DNA from: UBA2289 sp041677365
GTDB lineage: Bacteria; Bacillota_I; Bacilli_A; Izemoplasmatales; Hujiaoplasmataceae
DNA length: 18,438 bases
Direction: 5' to 3'
Assembly: GCA_041677365.1 (NCBI GenBank)
Contig: JBAYQC010000015.1
Coordinates: 1 to 18,438, forward strand
Shown: piece by piece, positions 8,150 through 15,382 of the stretch
How positions within the stretch are numbered: the first letter of the stretch is position 1
Layout: each line of letters begins with the position of its first letter
Notes under the pieces: generated by a model
The model's database searches: none
The model's input: the letters and a program-made list of their open reading frames with translations, nothing else
What the model was told of the DNA's origin: nothing
Translations under genes and position numbers: made by a program

Positions 8150-8160
8150 TGGTGATGTGC

Positions 8161-8730
8161 ATGCAGGATAGTTTAATTGGAAGAAAAGTGGTAATTCATA
8201 GTTATAAACACGATAAATCTCTACATCGTATTTGGAAAAATGCGATTATTTTAGATGAAAATGAAGAGTTAATTATTGTCGCTAACAAAAGAACTAAGGT
8301 TGTCGAGTCAACTGGTAGATTCTGGTTTACAAAAGAGCCTTCGGTAGCTTTCTTTTTTAAAAACCACTGGTATAATGTAATTGCAATTTTAAAACAAGGC
8401 GTGGTCAATTATTACTGTAACCTTGGTTCACCGGTTTTTCAGGATGAGGAAGCTATTAAGTATATTGATTATGACTTAGATTTGAAGGTAGACTCTGAAT
8501 TAAACTATAAGATTCTTGACATCCATGAATATAAGCTTCATCAAGAAAAAATGCAGTATCCTGAAGATATTAAGTTGATATTGGCTAAGGAAATGCTAGA
8601 TTTAAAAAGTAGGATAGATCAAAAAGACATTCCTTTTAACAGCAGTTTAGTCTTAGATTTATATAATAAATTTTTGAGTATAGATGAAATTGACAGATTT
8701 CACAAAAAGAATCTTAAAAAAAGACAATAA
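8161..8730 (+). CDS. DUF402-family nucleoside tri-/diphosphate phosphatase
   Basis: The protein belongs to the DUF402/UPF0374 family, whose characterised members (the Staphylococcus Sa1684 type) hydrolyse nucleoside tri- and diphosphates. Family signatures seen: SYKHDKSLHRIWKNA (14-28), the EP-x-V-A-F-F-F-K-x-x-W-Y-N-V-I strand block (59-74), YYCNLGSP (84-91) and EEAIKYIDYDLDLKV (96-110), with the acidic residues that bind the metal. I chose ATG 8161 (189 residues): it gives the normal distance of 13 residues before SYKHD, and GGTGAT at 8151-8156 is a fitting ribosome binding site. In-frame alternatives at 8149 (overlapping the trmL stop), 8155, and a TTG at 8134 would only add a short unsupported extension. 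Last gene of the cshB operon. Confidence 0.87.
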   Translation: MQDSLIGRKVVIHSYKHDKSLHRIWKNAIILDENEELIIVANKRTKVVESTGRFWFTKEPSVAFFFKNHWYNVIAILKQGVVNYYCNLGSPVFQDEEAIKYIDYDLDLKVDSELNYKILDIHEYKLHQEKMQYPEDIKLILAKEMLDLKSRIDQKDIPFNSSLVLDLYNKFLSIDEIDRFHKKNLKKRQ

Positions 8731-8764
8731 AAGGCTTAATTAAGATAAAATATTAGTGGTTTGT

Positions 8765-8794
8765 AAAAGATTATTTTGGTAATAATCTTTTTTT
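8765..8794 (+). terminator. Rho-independent terminator of the cshB-trmL-DUF402 operon
   Basis: An 11-bp perfect stem, AAAAGATTATT (8765-8775) with AATAATCTTTT (8781-8791), has a TTGGT loop and ends in a T-run to 8794. The stem is AT-rich but long. It lies 35 bases after the stop at 8730. Its loop and 3' arm are shared with the next promoter. Confidence 0.8.
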
Positions 8795-8804
8795 GTGGTA
8801 TAAT
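8776..8804 (+). promoter_or_regulatory. Promoter with extended -10 for the RluA-family gene
   Basis: TTGGTA (8776-8781, 4 of 6 matches) lies 17 bases before TATAAT (8799-8804), which carries a TG at 8796-8797, giving the extended form TGGTATAAT. Transcription should start near 8811, leaving a 5' leader of about 60 bases before the ATG at 8872. The -35 overlaps the loop of the preceding terminator. Confidence 0.75.
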
Positions 8805-8871
8805 ATTTATTAGGGTAAATTATAACAAACTTTCTTTTAAAAGTATGTGATGTAGAATGGGAGGCATATCT

Positions 8872-9735
8872 ATGGAACTAATCTATAAAGTAAAAAAGCC
8901 TGAAACAATTAAAAACTTCATGACTGAAAACAATATTCCTACTAGCATATTGCAAAAGGATGAAAAGAATTACAAAATTTATGTAAATAACGAAGAAAAC
9001 TCTCGTAAACGTAAAGATACTGTTAGAAAAGGTGATAAAATTCACTTTTTACTTGAGGATGAAGGTTTAAATAAGAATGTAAAGCCAGAAGAGTCTCCAT
9101 TGGAAATTATCTACGAAGATGATTTATTAGTTATCGTAAATAAACCGGCTAACACTCCGATGAGTGTTTCCAAGACAAATAAATCAAATACCTTGGCTAA
9201 TTATCTTGTTGCTCATTACCAAAAGCATTCAATCAATAATATGATTCATTTCATTAATCATTTAGACAAAGAAGCAAGTGGTATTGTAGTCGTAGCTAAA
9301 CATCGTTTCGTTAAGTTTTTATTAAGTAATAAACTAAATAATGAGTTAGATTTTTCATATAAAGCGATTATCTCAGGAAAAATGGCAGTAAACGATTTTG
9401 ATATTTGCTTACCAATAGGTAAACAGCCGGAAACTAAAAAAAGAGTAGTTACAGAAAATGGCGAAGATTGTTCTACAAAATATCATGTTGAAAAAGAATT
9501 TAAAAATTATTCTTTACTTGATATCAATGTGAAGGGAAAAATTCCTCATCAAATTCGTGTTCACTTAGCTTATTTTGATCATCCGATTCTTGGAGATAAA
9601 CTGTATAACGAAAAAGACACACATGAAAATTTAATGCTATATTGTTACAAAACTGAATTTAATAATCCTGTTACTGAAAATCCGATAAAAGTAGAATTAC
9701 CTTTACCGGAAACTTTTAAAGAAATTATGAAATAA
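8872..9735 (+). CDS. RluA-family RNA pseudouridine synthase
   Basis: This 287-residue protein belongs to the RluA/RluC/RluD family, which isomerises uridines in rRNA or tRNA. After an N-terminal S4-like portion (about 1-65, with a basic patch NSRKRKDTVRKGDK) come IIYEDDLLVIVNKPANTPMS (79-98), the catalytic loop with D132 in NHLDKEASGIVVVAK (129-143), YKAIISG (163-169) and the HQIRVHLAYFDHPILGDKLY block (226-245). Unusually, the HRLD motif reads NHLD, replacing the conserved Arg by His. The start is set by GGGAGG at 8859-8864, seven bases before ATG 8872; an in-frame ATG at 8857 lies on top of that site and is not used. The exact RNA target cannot be read from the sequence. Confidence 0.9.
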   Translation: MELIYKVKKPETIKNFMTENNIPTSILQKDEKNYKIYVNNEENSRKRKDTVRKGDKIHFLLEDEGLNKNVKPEESPLEIIYEDDLLVIVNKPANTPMSVSKTNKSNTLANYLVAHYQKHSINNMIHFINHLDKEASGIVVVAKHRFVKFLLSNKLNNELDFSYKAIISGKMAVNDFDICLPIGKQPETKKRVVTENGEDCSTKYHVEKEFKNYSLLDINVKGKIPHQIRVHLAYFDHPILGDKLYNEKDTHENLMLYCYKTEFNNPVTENPIKVELPLPETFKEIMK

Positions 9736-9740
9736 AAAAT

Positions 9741-9782
9741 AAAGATTCCAATATTCTTCTTCAAGAATTTGGAATCTTTTTA
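9741..9782 (+). terminator. Bidirectional rho-independent terminator between convergent genes
   Basis: AAAGATTCCAA (9741-9751) pairs with TTGGAATCTTT (9769-9779). After a single bulged T, ATTCTT (9753-9758) pairs with AAGAAT (9763-9768) around a CTTC loop. T-runs follow on the plus strand and an A-run (9732-9743) supplies the U-tract for the minus-strand peptidase transcript. Confidence 0.92.
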
Positions 9783-9783
9783 T

Positions 9784-10809
9784 CTATTTAATATAGTTAA
9801 TCAATAGTTTGAAAGTACTCATTATAGCATTAAGGTGAGTTCTTTCCATTCCGTGAGAGGCGTGGACTCCGGGCCCGATTAAGGCTCCTCGAAAGTCTTT
9901 TCCACCTCGGTATGCTGCACTTACATCAGAGCCATAAAATGGATAGATATCAGTAGCGAAGTTTAGCTCATTATTCTTAGCAATTTCAACTAGTTTGTTG
10001 ATAATCTGATAATCATAAGGACCACTTGAGTCTTTGCAACAAATTGAAACATCTTGTTCAGTACAGCTTAAATCAGCGCCAATGCAACCCATATCAACTG
10101 CGATAAGTTCATCTAATTCAGGAATGAAAGACGCTCCATGGCCAACTTCTTCATAAGTAGAGATAATAAAGGTCAAATTAGCGTATGGTTTTATTGATTC
10201 ATCCTTTAGATACTTTAACAATCCTAAAAGAATCGCTACCGAAATTTTATCATCTAAGAAGCGACTTTTAATAAAACCAGACTTAGTTATTGTGGTTTTT
10301 GGATCGAAGAAGATGAAATCTCCAGGAGCGATACCCAATTTTTTTACATCGTCTGCATTTTTTACTAACTCATCAATTCTTACAAACATATTATCAGGAT
10401 TTCTGGATAATGAACCAGCATCCTTATAAACATGAGTTGAAGGACTATTAGATAAAAAAGTACCTTGAAAACTTTTGTTATCTCTGGTTCTTATTGTACA
10501 GTATTCACCATCTAAAGTTGGCCAAATCGGACCACCTATTGTAGTGAATTTTAGTTGGCCATCTGAGGTAATGCTTTTTACCATCGCTCCTAAGGTATCA
10601 ACATGACCACTCAAACCAATAATTTTATCAGTTTTTCCCTTAACATCAATGAGCAGATTACCTTTTTTTGTAAGCGTGGTTTCATAACCTAAGTCTTGAA
10701 CTAAATCGGTAATCTTTTCGATTACTTCATGTGTATAACCGCTGGGAGAGGGGATGCTAAGGATTTGCTTAGCGTAATCAAAGATTATTTTTCCATAATT
10801 ATCAATCAT
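9784..10809 (-). CDS. M42-family metallo-aminopeptidase
   Basis: Cytoplasmic M42 (FrvX/YsdC, TET-like) aminopeptidases trim N-terminal residues from peptides and form large self-compartmentalising dodecamers. The 341-residue protein has the dinuclear metal site in order: H69 and D71 in SGHVDTLG (67-74), the bridging Asp in SRFLDDK (182-188), the catalytic Glu and neighbouring ligand in TYEEVGHG (218-225), D239 in AVDMG, and the C-terminal His cluster HASHGMERTH (316-325). IPSPSG near the N-terminus (19-24) is also typical. Length matches the family (330-370). The ATG follows AAAGGAATATTAATA. The gene is alone on the minus strand, diverging from nadD with 132 bases between them. Substrate preference (acidic or hydrophobic residues) is not visible. 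Confidence 0.94.
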   Translation of the reverse strand: MIDNYGKIIFDYAKQILSIPSPSGYTHEVIEKITDLVQDLGYETTLTKKGNLLIDVKGKTDKIIGLSGHVDTLGAMVKSITSDGQLKFTTIGGPIWPTLDGEYCTIRTRDNKSFQGTFLSNSPSTHVYKDAGSLSRNPDNMFVRIDELVKNADDVKKLGIAPGDFIFFDPKTTITKSGFIKSRFLDDKISVAILLGLLKYLKDESIKPYANLTFIISTYEEVGHGASFIPELDELIAVDMGCIGADLSCTEQDVSICCKDSSGPYDYQIINKLVEIAKNNELNFATDIYPFYGSDVSAAYRGGKDFRGALIGPGVHASHGMERTHLNAIMSTFKLLINYIK

Positions 10810-10841
10810 TATTAATATTCCTTTCCTGTAATAGAGTTTTA

Positions 10842-10875
10842 TATGATAATTATATCATAAATATCGATGATATTT
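10842..10875. repeat. Two adjoining inverted repeats, operator-like, upstream of the M42 peptidase gene
   Basis: TATGATA (10842-10848) faces TATCATA (10853-10859) across four bases, and next to it AAATATC (10859-10865) faces GATATTT (10869-10875) across three. A third copy of TATGATA occurs at 10911-10917, near nadD. The first repeat includes the likely -10 of the minus-strand gene (TATAAT, 10854-10849). Such a position suits a repressor site, but short AT-rich palindromes can arise by chance. Confidence 0.35.
10849..10854 (-). promoter_or_regulatory. Putative -10 box of the M42 peptidase gene
   Basis: On the minus strand a consensus TATAAT lies 39 bases before the ATG at 10809. The best -35, TTCAAA at 10879-10874, is 19 bases away and has 4 of 6 matches, so the promoter is only moderately supported. 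Confidence 0.45.
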
Positions 10876-10910
10876 TGAACTTATAAATCTTATTTAAATA
10901 ATTGATTCTT

Positions 10911-10921
10911 TATGATAAAAT
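10911..10921 (+). promoter_or_regulatory. Putative -10 region of the nadD operon
   Basis: TATGATAAAAT offers two overlapping five-of-six matches to TATAAT (TATGAT 10911-10916 and TAAAAT 10916-10921), 20-30 bases before the nadD start. No clear -35 is seen at 16-18 bases upstream, so the call is weak and based mainly on position. Confidence 0.35.
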
Positions 10922-10941
10922 GTTAATAAGGAATGATTCTT

Positions 10942-11511
10942 ATGGTTGTAGTATTTGGAGGCAGCTTTAACCCACCAACAAAAGCGCATAAAGAAATCTA
11001 TCACCTCGTTGAACAGAAGGTGGGTTTTAATCATTTTATTTTTTTACCGGTTTCGAATAAATATCAAAAGCAGAATTTAATTGATGACAAGTACCGGGTA
11101 AAAATGTTAGAACTTTTGATTTCTGAGTTACCAAAGGCTAAGCTTTCCCTTCTAGAGATAGAAGATCCTAATTACTTAGGTACTTATGAAAGTTTAAAAC
11201 GATTTAGTCAAGATTATCCTGATGAAGAAATTGCTTTTATCGTTGGTTCAGATAATTTAGTTAATTTTAAAAGATGGATTAATGCCAAGGCTTTAGTTGA
11301 AGAATTTAAGTTTATTGTCATTAATCGTAATCATCAAAATGCTTCAGATATAATTCAAAAGAATCCGCTTTTAAGTCAAAACGCGGATAATTTCATTATT
11401 TTAAACGGATTTAAACAATCGATATCTTCGAGTGCTTTTAGAGATAGTTTGGATCCTTACTACGTTACCGAAAATATCTATCAATATATTATGAAAAACA
11501 ACTTGTACTAA
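10942..11511 (+). CDS. nadD: Nicotinate-nucleotide adenylyltransferase
   Basis: NadD transfers AMP from ATP to nicotinate mononucleotide, giving deamido-NAD, the substrate of the next gene product. From ATG 10942 the protein has 189 residues with VVVFGGSFNPPTKAH (2-16), the nucleotidyltransferase loop in (H/T)-x-G-H position (here TKAH), FIVGSDNL (99-106) for the base, W112, and the phosphate-binding ISSSAFR (161-167). The start is chosen because AAGGA at 10928-10932 has proper spacing to 10942; an in-frame ATG at 10933 directly abuts it and would add MIL before the beta strand. It is separated by 11 bases from nadE, forming an NAD-synthesis pair. Confidence 0.93.
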   Translation: MVVVFGGSFNPPTKAHKEIYHLVEQKVGFNHFIFLPVSNKYQKQNLIDDKYRVKMLELLISELPKAKLSLLEIEDPNYLGTYESLKRFSQDYPDEEIAFIVGSDNLVNFKRWINAKALVEEFKFIVINRNHQNASDIIQKNPLLSQNADNFIILNGFKQSISSSAFRDSLDPYYVTENIYQYIMKNNLY

Positions 11512-11522
11512 GGGAGATTTAT

Positions 11523-13382
11523 ATGGAAAAAGGATTTTTAAAAGTAGCTTTAATAACACCGAAAGTAGAAGTCGCTAATCCGATATTCAATGTTAAAGAA
11601 ATGATAAAATCTTTGGAAAACCGGAATGTTCATATTGCGGTATTTCCAGAATTATCAATTACATCTTATTCTTGTGGAGATTTATTCTTCCATAAGAATC
11701 TTTTAGACGATGCTTATAAAGGTTTGCAATATTTTTTGAAAAACAATAACTTTTCTGGAATCTCTGTACTTGGTATGCCAATTGTTTTAGGTGAAGTGGT
11801 TTTAAATTGTGCAGTTGTAGTTCAAAATGACAAGATTTTAGGTGTTGTTCCTAAATTTTACTTGCCAAATACTAAAGAATATTATGAAAAACGCTGGTTT
11901 AATTCTGGCTTTGACTGTATTGATAATTATCCGAGTATTGAACTTTTAAAACAGGAAGTTCCGTTTGGAAATCTGCTTTTTAGCTGTGATGACTTGTGTT
12001 TTGGAATTGAAATATGTGAAGATATGTGGGCAACAATTTCTCCAGGGAATCTCTTAAGTGTTAATGGTGCAGATTTAATTATCAATCTCAGTGCTTCAAA
12101 TGAAGTTTTGGGTAAAGAAAACATTCGTAAAAATGCGGTTTTGGAACATTCCCGTAAAAATAGTGGAGCCTATATTTATGTTAGTGCCGGTGCTTCTGAA
12201 TCAAGTTCTGATACAGTTTTTTCTGGCCATAATATAGTCGCTAATAATGCAAGATTACTTAAAGAAATCAATGTCTTTTCTTTAGAAACTACAGTTCTTG
12301 AAACTGATATTGATATCAGTAGATTAAAATATGAAAGAAGAATCAATTCATCATATCGTGACTCTGTTCTTAAATACCGATTAAAGTATCAAACTGTATA
12401 CTTTTCAATGCCGAAAATTGAAAACTTTAAATTTTCTTTGGTTTGGGATAAAGAACCTTTTGTACCAAAGAAAAATCTTAAAGAAAGTTTTAAAAGAATT
12501 TCTTCAATTCAAGAATTCGGTCTTGCTAAACGTCTTAGTTATACAAACATTAAACGCTTGGTTTTAGGCGTTAGTGGTGGATTAGATTCATCTTTAGCAC
12601 TTTTAGTAGCTGTAGGTGCTTTTGAATATTTAAAGATTGATAAAAAAGAGATTTATGCATATACACTTCCGGGATTACATACATCAAATAGAACTAAGCA
12701 CAACGCTAATAGACTGATGGAATTATTAGGTGTTAGCGTTAAGGAAATAGATTTAAAGAAACATATTGAAGATCATTTGGAATTAATTGAACACGATAAA
12801 AAAACTCAGGACACTACCTATGAAAATACTCAAGCTAGAGCTAGGACAATGGTTTTAATGAACTTAGCCAATAAGTTGAATGCGCTTGTTTTAGGTACCG
12901 GAGATTTATCAGAAATTGCTCTAGGATGGTCAACTTATAATGGCGATCAAATGTCGATGTATAACGTAAATGGGGGAATTCCTAAAACTGTAGTTAAATT
13001 TATGATTAAAGCATATGCAGATTATAAGTATGATGGGGAGTTAAGAGAAATTCTCTACGACATTATTGACACGCCAATATCACCTGAATTAATCGAAAGC
13101 CAATCAACAGAAGAAATTATTGGTAAGTATGAAATCAACGATTTCATACTCCATCGTTATATGATTGCTGGAGATATTAATGAGCGAATTATCTACTTAT
13201 TAGAGAATGTATTTGGGCTTGAAGGAAAACTTGCTAAAGATTATGTCGACAATTTCTTTAAGCGTTTCTTTTCTCAACAATTTAAACGCGCTGCTAGTCC
13301 AGATTCACCTAAAGTTTTTGATTTTTCTTTGTCACCGAGAAGTGATTTTAAAATTGTTTCTGATGTCAAGAGGTCCTCATGA
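11523..13382 (+). CDS. nadE: Glutamine-dependent NAD+ synthetase
   Basis: The long form of NadE converts deamido-NAD to NAD using ATP and ammonia from its own glutaminase domain. Residues 1-300 are a nitrilase-fold amidase with the Glu-Lys-Cys triad visible: E43 in FPELSITSYSCGD, K111 in VPKFYLPNTKEYYEKRW and C165 in GIEICEDMW. Residues 325-619 are the synthetase, with the PP-loop LGVSGGLDSSLAL (348-360) and GTGDLSEIALGWSTYNGDQM (458-477), the latter needed for ATP and substrate binding. Total length of 619 is close to that of other two-domain bacterial enzymes. GGGAGATTTAT precedes the ATG. The TGA stop overlaps the mnmA ATG (ATGA), implying coupled translation. It directly follows nadD, which makes its substrate. 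Confidence 0.96.
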   Translation: MEKGFLKVALITPKVEVANPIFNVKEMIKSLENRNVHIAVFPELSITSYSCGDLFFHKNLLDDAYKGLQYFLKNNNFSGISVLGMPIVLGEVVLNCAVVVQNDKILGVVPKFYLPNTKEYYEKRWFNSGFDCIDNYPSIELLKQEVPFGNLLFSCDDLCFGIEICEDMWATISPGNLLSVNGADLIINLSASNEVLGKENIRKNAVLEHSRKNSGAYIYVSAGASESSSDTVFSGHNIVANNARLLKEINVFSLETTVLETDIDISRLKYERRINSSYRDSVLKYRLKYQTVYFSMPKIENFKFSLVWDKEPFVPKKNLKESFKRISSIQEFGLAKRLSYTNIKRLVLGVSGGLDSSLALLVAVGAFEYLKIDKKEIYAYTLPGLHTSNRTKHNANRLMELLGVSVKEIDLKKHIEDHLELIEHDKKTQDTTYENTQARARTMVLMNLANKLNALVLGTGDLSEIALGWSTYNGDQMSMYNVNGGIPKTVVKFMIKAYADYKYDGELREILYDIIDTPISPELIESQSTEEIIGKYEINDFILHRYMIAGDINERIIYLLENVFGLEGKLAKDYVDNFFKRFFSQQFKRAASPDSPKVFDFSLSPRSDFKIVSDVKRSS

Positions 13383-14512
13383 AGAAAGTTGTAGTTGGTT
13401 TGTCAGGAGGAGTGGATTCTGCAGTTAGCGCATATCTCCTGAAGCAACAAGGTTATGAAGTTATTGGATTGTTTATGCGAAACTGGGATTCTGCAGCTAA
13501 CAACGATATTTTAGGTAATCCAAGTTTAACTGAAGACATCTGTCCTCAAGAAAAAGATTATCAAGACGCTTTAAAAGTAGCTGAGTTTCTCGGGATAAAG
13601 CTATATCGACATGATTTTATTAAAGAGTATTGGGATTATGTGTTTACCTATTTTTTAGAAGAGTATAAAAAGAACAGAACTCCCAATCCTGATGTTTTAT
13701 GTAATAAATATGTTAAGTTTGCTGGTTTTCAAGAAGTTGCAAAAGAGTTGGGAGCTGACTATTTTGCATATGGTCACTATGCTAGAACTAAAGAAGTTTC
13801 GAATGAAATGTTCTTACTTAGGGGTAAAGACGGTAATAAAGATCAGAGTTATTTTCTTTGCCAATTGAACCAAGAGCAGTTAAAGAATAGTTTGTTTCCG
13901 GTTGGTGAACTGACAAAAACTGAAGTTAGAAAAATTGCTTTAGATGCTAATCTTCCTACAGCTGAAAAAAAGGACTCTACAGGAATTTGTTTTATCGGGG
14001 AAAGAGACTTTAAGAATTTTCTTAAAAACTATATCTTTTCTAAGCCTGGTGAGATTAAGACATTAAATGGTGAAACTCTTGGTAAACATGATGGACTGAT
14101 GTACTATACGATAGGTCAAAGAAAAGGATTAAATATCGGTGGTGATAGTCGTTTTTATAACGCACCATGGTTTGTCATAGGTAAGAATCTTGAAGAGAAT
14201 GAACTTTTGGTAGGACAAGGGTTCAATCACCCAACACTCTATGCCAATCGCGTGATTGTAGAAGATGTAAACTGGATAAGTAAAAAACGTTTTTCAGGAA
14301 GTTTAGAGTGCCTAGCAAAATTTAGATATCGACAAAAAGATAATTTAGTTATGATTAGTTGGATTGATGAAACCACACTGGAAGTAGTAACTAATAAACC
14401 GGTTAGAGCCTGCACTCCAGGTCAGGCAGCGGTTTTCTATGATGGGGAAATTTGTTTAGGTGGCGGAGTAATAAAAAGTGCGTATCAAAACGCTACTAAA
14501 CTACCTTATTAG
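13379..14512 (+). CDS. mnmA: tRNA-specific 2-thiouridylase MnmA
   Basis: MnmA thiolates U34 of tRNAs for Lys, Glu and Gln, taking sulfur relayed from a cysteine desulfurase. The 377-residue protein has the PP-loop GLSGGVDSAVSAYLL (7-21), the catalytic Cys C108 in TPNPDVLCNKYVKF, the second Cys C204 in KDSTGICFIGERDF, then YYTIGQRKGLNIGG and a C-terminal beta-barrel with PVRACTPGQAAVFYDGE. After NWD (35-37) an insert with NDILGNPSLTEDICPQE is typical of mollicutes and related Bacillota. The start overlaps the nadE stop by four bases, with AAGAGGT as ribosome binding site. No cysteine desulfurase gene is adjacent. GGTGAT of the following gene's ribosome site begins right after its stop. Confidence 0.97.
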   Translation: MKKVVVGLSGGVDSAVSAYLLKQQGYEVIGLFMRNWDSAANNDILGNPSLTEDICPQEKDYQDALKVAEFLGIKLYRHDFIKEYWDYVFTYFLEEYKKNRTPNPDVLCNKYVKFAGFQEVAKELGADYFAYGHYARTKEVSNEMFLLRGKDGNKDQSYFLCQLNQEQLKNSLFPVGELTKTEVRKIALDANLPTAEKKDSTGICFIGERDFKNFLKNYIFSKPGEIKTLNGETLGKHDGLMYYTIGQRKGLNIGGDSRFYNAPWFVIGKNLEENELLVGQGFNHPTLYANRVIVEDVNWISKKRFSGSLECLAKFRYRQKDNLVMISWIDETTLEVVTNKPVRACTPGQAAVFYDGEICLGGGVIKSAYQNATKLPY

Positions 14513-14521
14513 GTGATAATT

Positions 14522-15331
14522 ATGAAAAAATTAGGCTTGTGTTTAGCTGGAGGCGGAGCAAGAGGATCCTATCAAATTGGGGTTATGAAGGTTTTGGATG
14601 AGCTTGGATATTTAGATCAAGTAAAGGCAATATCTGGAACTAGTATTGGATCAGTTAATGCCAGTATCTTTGCTGGTAGAACTGTTGATGAGATGAAAGA
14701 AATCTGGTTTCAATACTCCAATGATGAGTTTAAGAAAAATACTAAAGTGTTTGAAAAGTTGAAAGATAAGAAACTTGAAGTTGTAAAAGAAGGAATCTAT
14801 GAACTTGAAGCTCTGGAAAAACTTTTAACCAAAAATCTAAATCTAAAAGCTTTGAAAAAACAAGAAACATATGTTACTCTATCGCCAGCTGGAGAAGAAA
14901 ACGCTGGAATCATGGGAATCTTAAAAGCATCTTATAAACATTATATAAAGCATGACAGCCAAGTTATTTATTCTCCACTTCATGAACAAAATGATAAAGC
15001 AATTTACCAACAAGTTCTAGCATCTTGTTCAATACCTGTGGTATTTCCTTCGATGAAAATTGGTGAAAACCAAGTATTTGATGGGGGTTTATATGATAAC
15101 GTTCCAGTTAAACCACTTGTAGATGCTGGCTGTGATACCATAATTGTTATTCACTTGCAAAGAATTTTCTTTGTTAATAAAAGCAAGTATCCCGGAGTAA
15201 CGTTTCATGAGATTAAACATTGGGGTTCTTTGGGAGGAATGTTGAACTTTGATTCTAACCAAGCACAGAAACGTTATGAACTTGGTTACAAGGATGCTAA
15301 AAAGTACTTTTCAGAGAATCCATTAAATTAA
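14522..15331 (+). CDS. Patatin-like phospholipase / serine hydrolase
   Basis: This 269-residue protein is a bacterial patatin-like hydrolase of the RssA/YlbK type, predicted to cleave acyl ester bonds in lipids with a Ser-Asp dyad. Seen: the oxyanion loop LAGGGARGSYQIGV (8-21), the nucleophile elbow ISGTSIGSVNA (37-47) with S41, IPVVFPSMKIG before the Asp motif, and DGGLYDNVP (187-195) with D187. No signal peptide is visible, so it should be cytosolic or membrane-peripheral. The start at ATG 14522 follows AGGTGAT (14511-14517). An in-frame GTG at 14513 lies within that site and is rejected. It is the last gene of the nadD-nadE-mnmA run, 9 bases after mnmA, with no evident functional link to it. 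The natural substrate is not known. Confidence 0.9.
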   Translation: MKKLGLCLAGGGARGSYQIGVMKVLDELGYLDQVKAISGTSIGSVNASIFAGRTVDEMKEIWFQYSNDEFKKNTKVFEKLKDKKLEVVKEGIYELEALEKLLTKNLNLKALKKQETYVTLSPAGEENAGIMGILKASYKHYIKHDSQVIYSPLHEQNDKAIYQQVLASCSIPVVFPSMKIGENQVFDGGLYDNVPVKPLVDAGCDTIIVIHLQRIFFVNKSKYPGVTFHEIKHWGSLGGMLNFDSNQAQKRYELGYKDAKKYFSENPLN

Positions 15332-15338
15332 AGAAATT

Positions 15339-15382
15339 AACCTGCTCTTAAGTATTATGTAAGTAAAGAGGAGGTTTTTTTT
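15339..15382 (+). terminator. Terminator-like hairpin whose 3' arm is the next gene's ribosome binding site
   Basis: AACCTGCTCTT (15339-15349) pairs with AAGAGGAGGTT (15366-15376), leaving one G-G mismatch and a 16-base loop, and is followed by eight T residues (15375-15382) that run straight into the ATG at 15383. It can end transcripts from the nadD-to-patatin operon. The 3' arm contains AGAGGAGG, the Shine-Dalgarno site of the secreted protein gene, so in read-through RNA the site would be hidden. Confidence 0.65.

Noticed and set aside
8134..8160. Earlier TTG/ATG starts for the DUF402 protein
   Set aside because: They extend the protein past the normal family N-terminus; ATG 8161 has the better fit to family length.
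8202..8408. Minus-strand open frame inside the DUF402 gene
   Set aside because: Antisense to the conserved core of the family, with no start signals.
11927..12124. Minus-strand open frame inside nadE
   Set aside because: Antisense to the glutaminase active-site region, no ribosome binding site.
13207..13428. Plus-strand open frame across the nadE-mnmA junction
   Set aside because: It runs out of frame through two well-supported genes and shows no domain.
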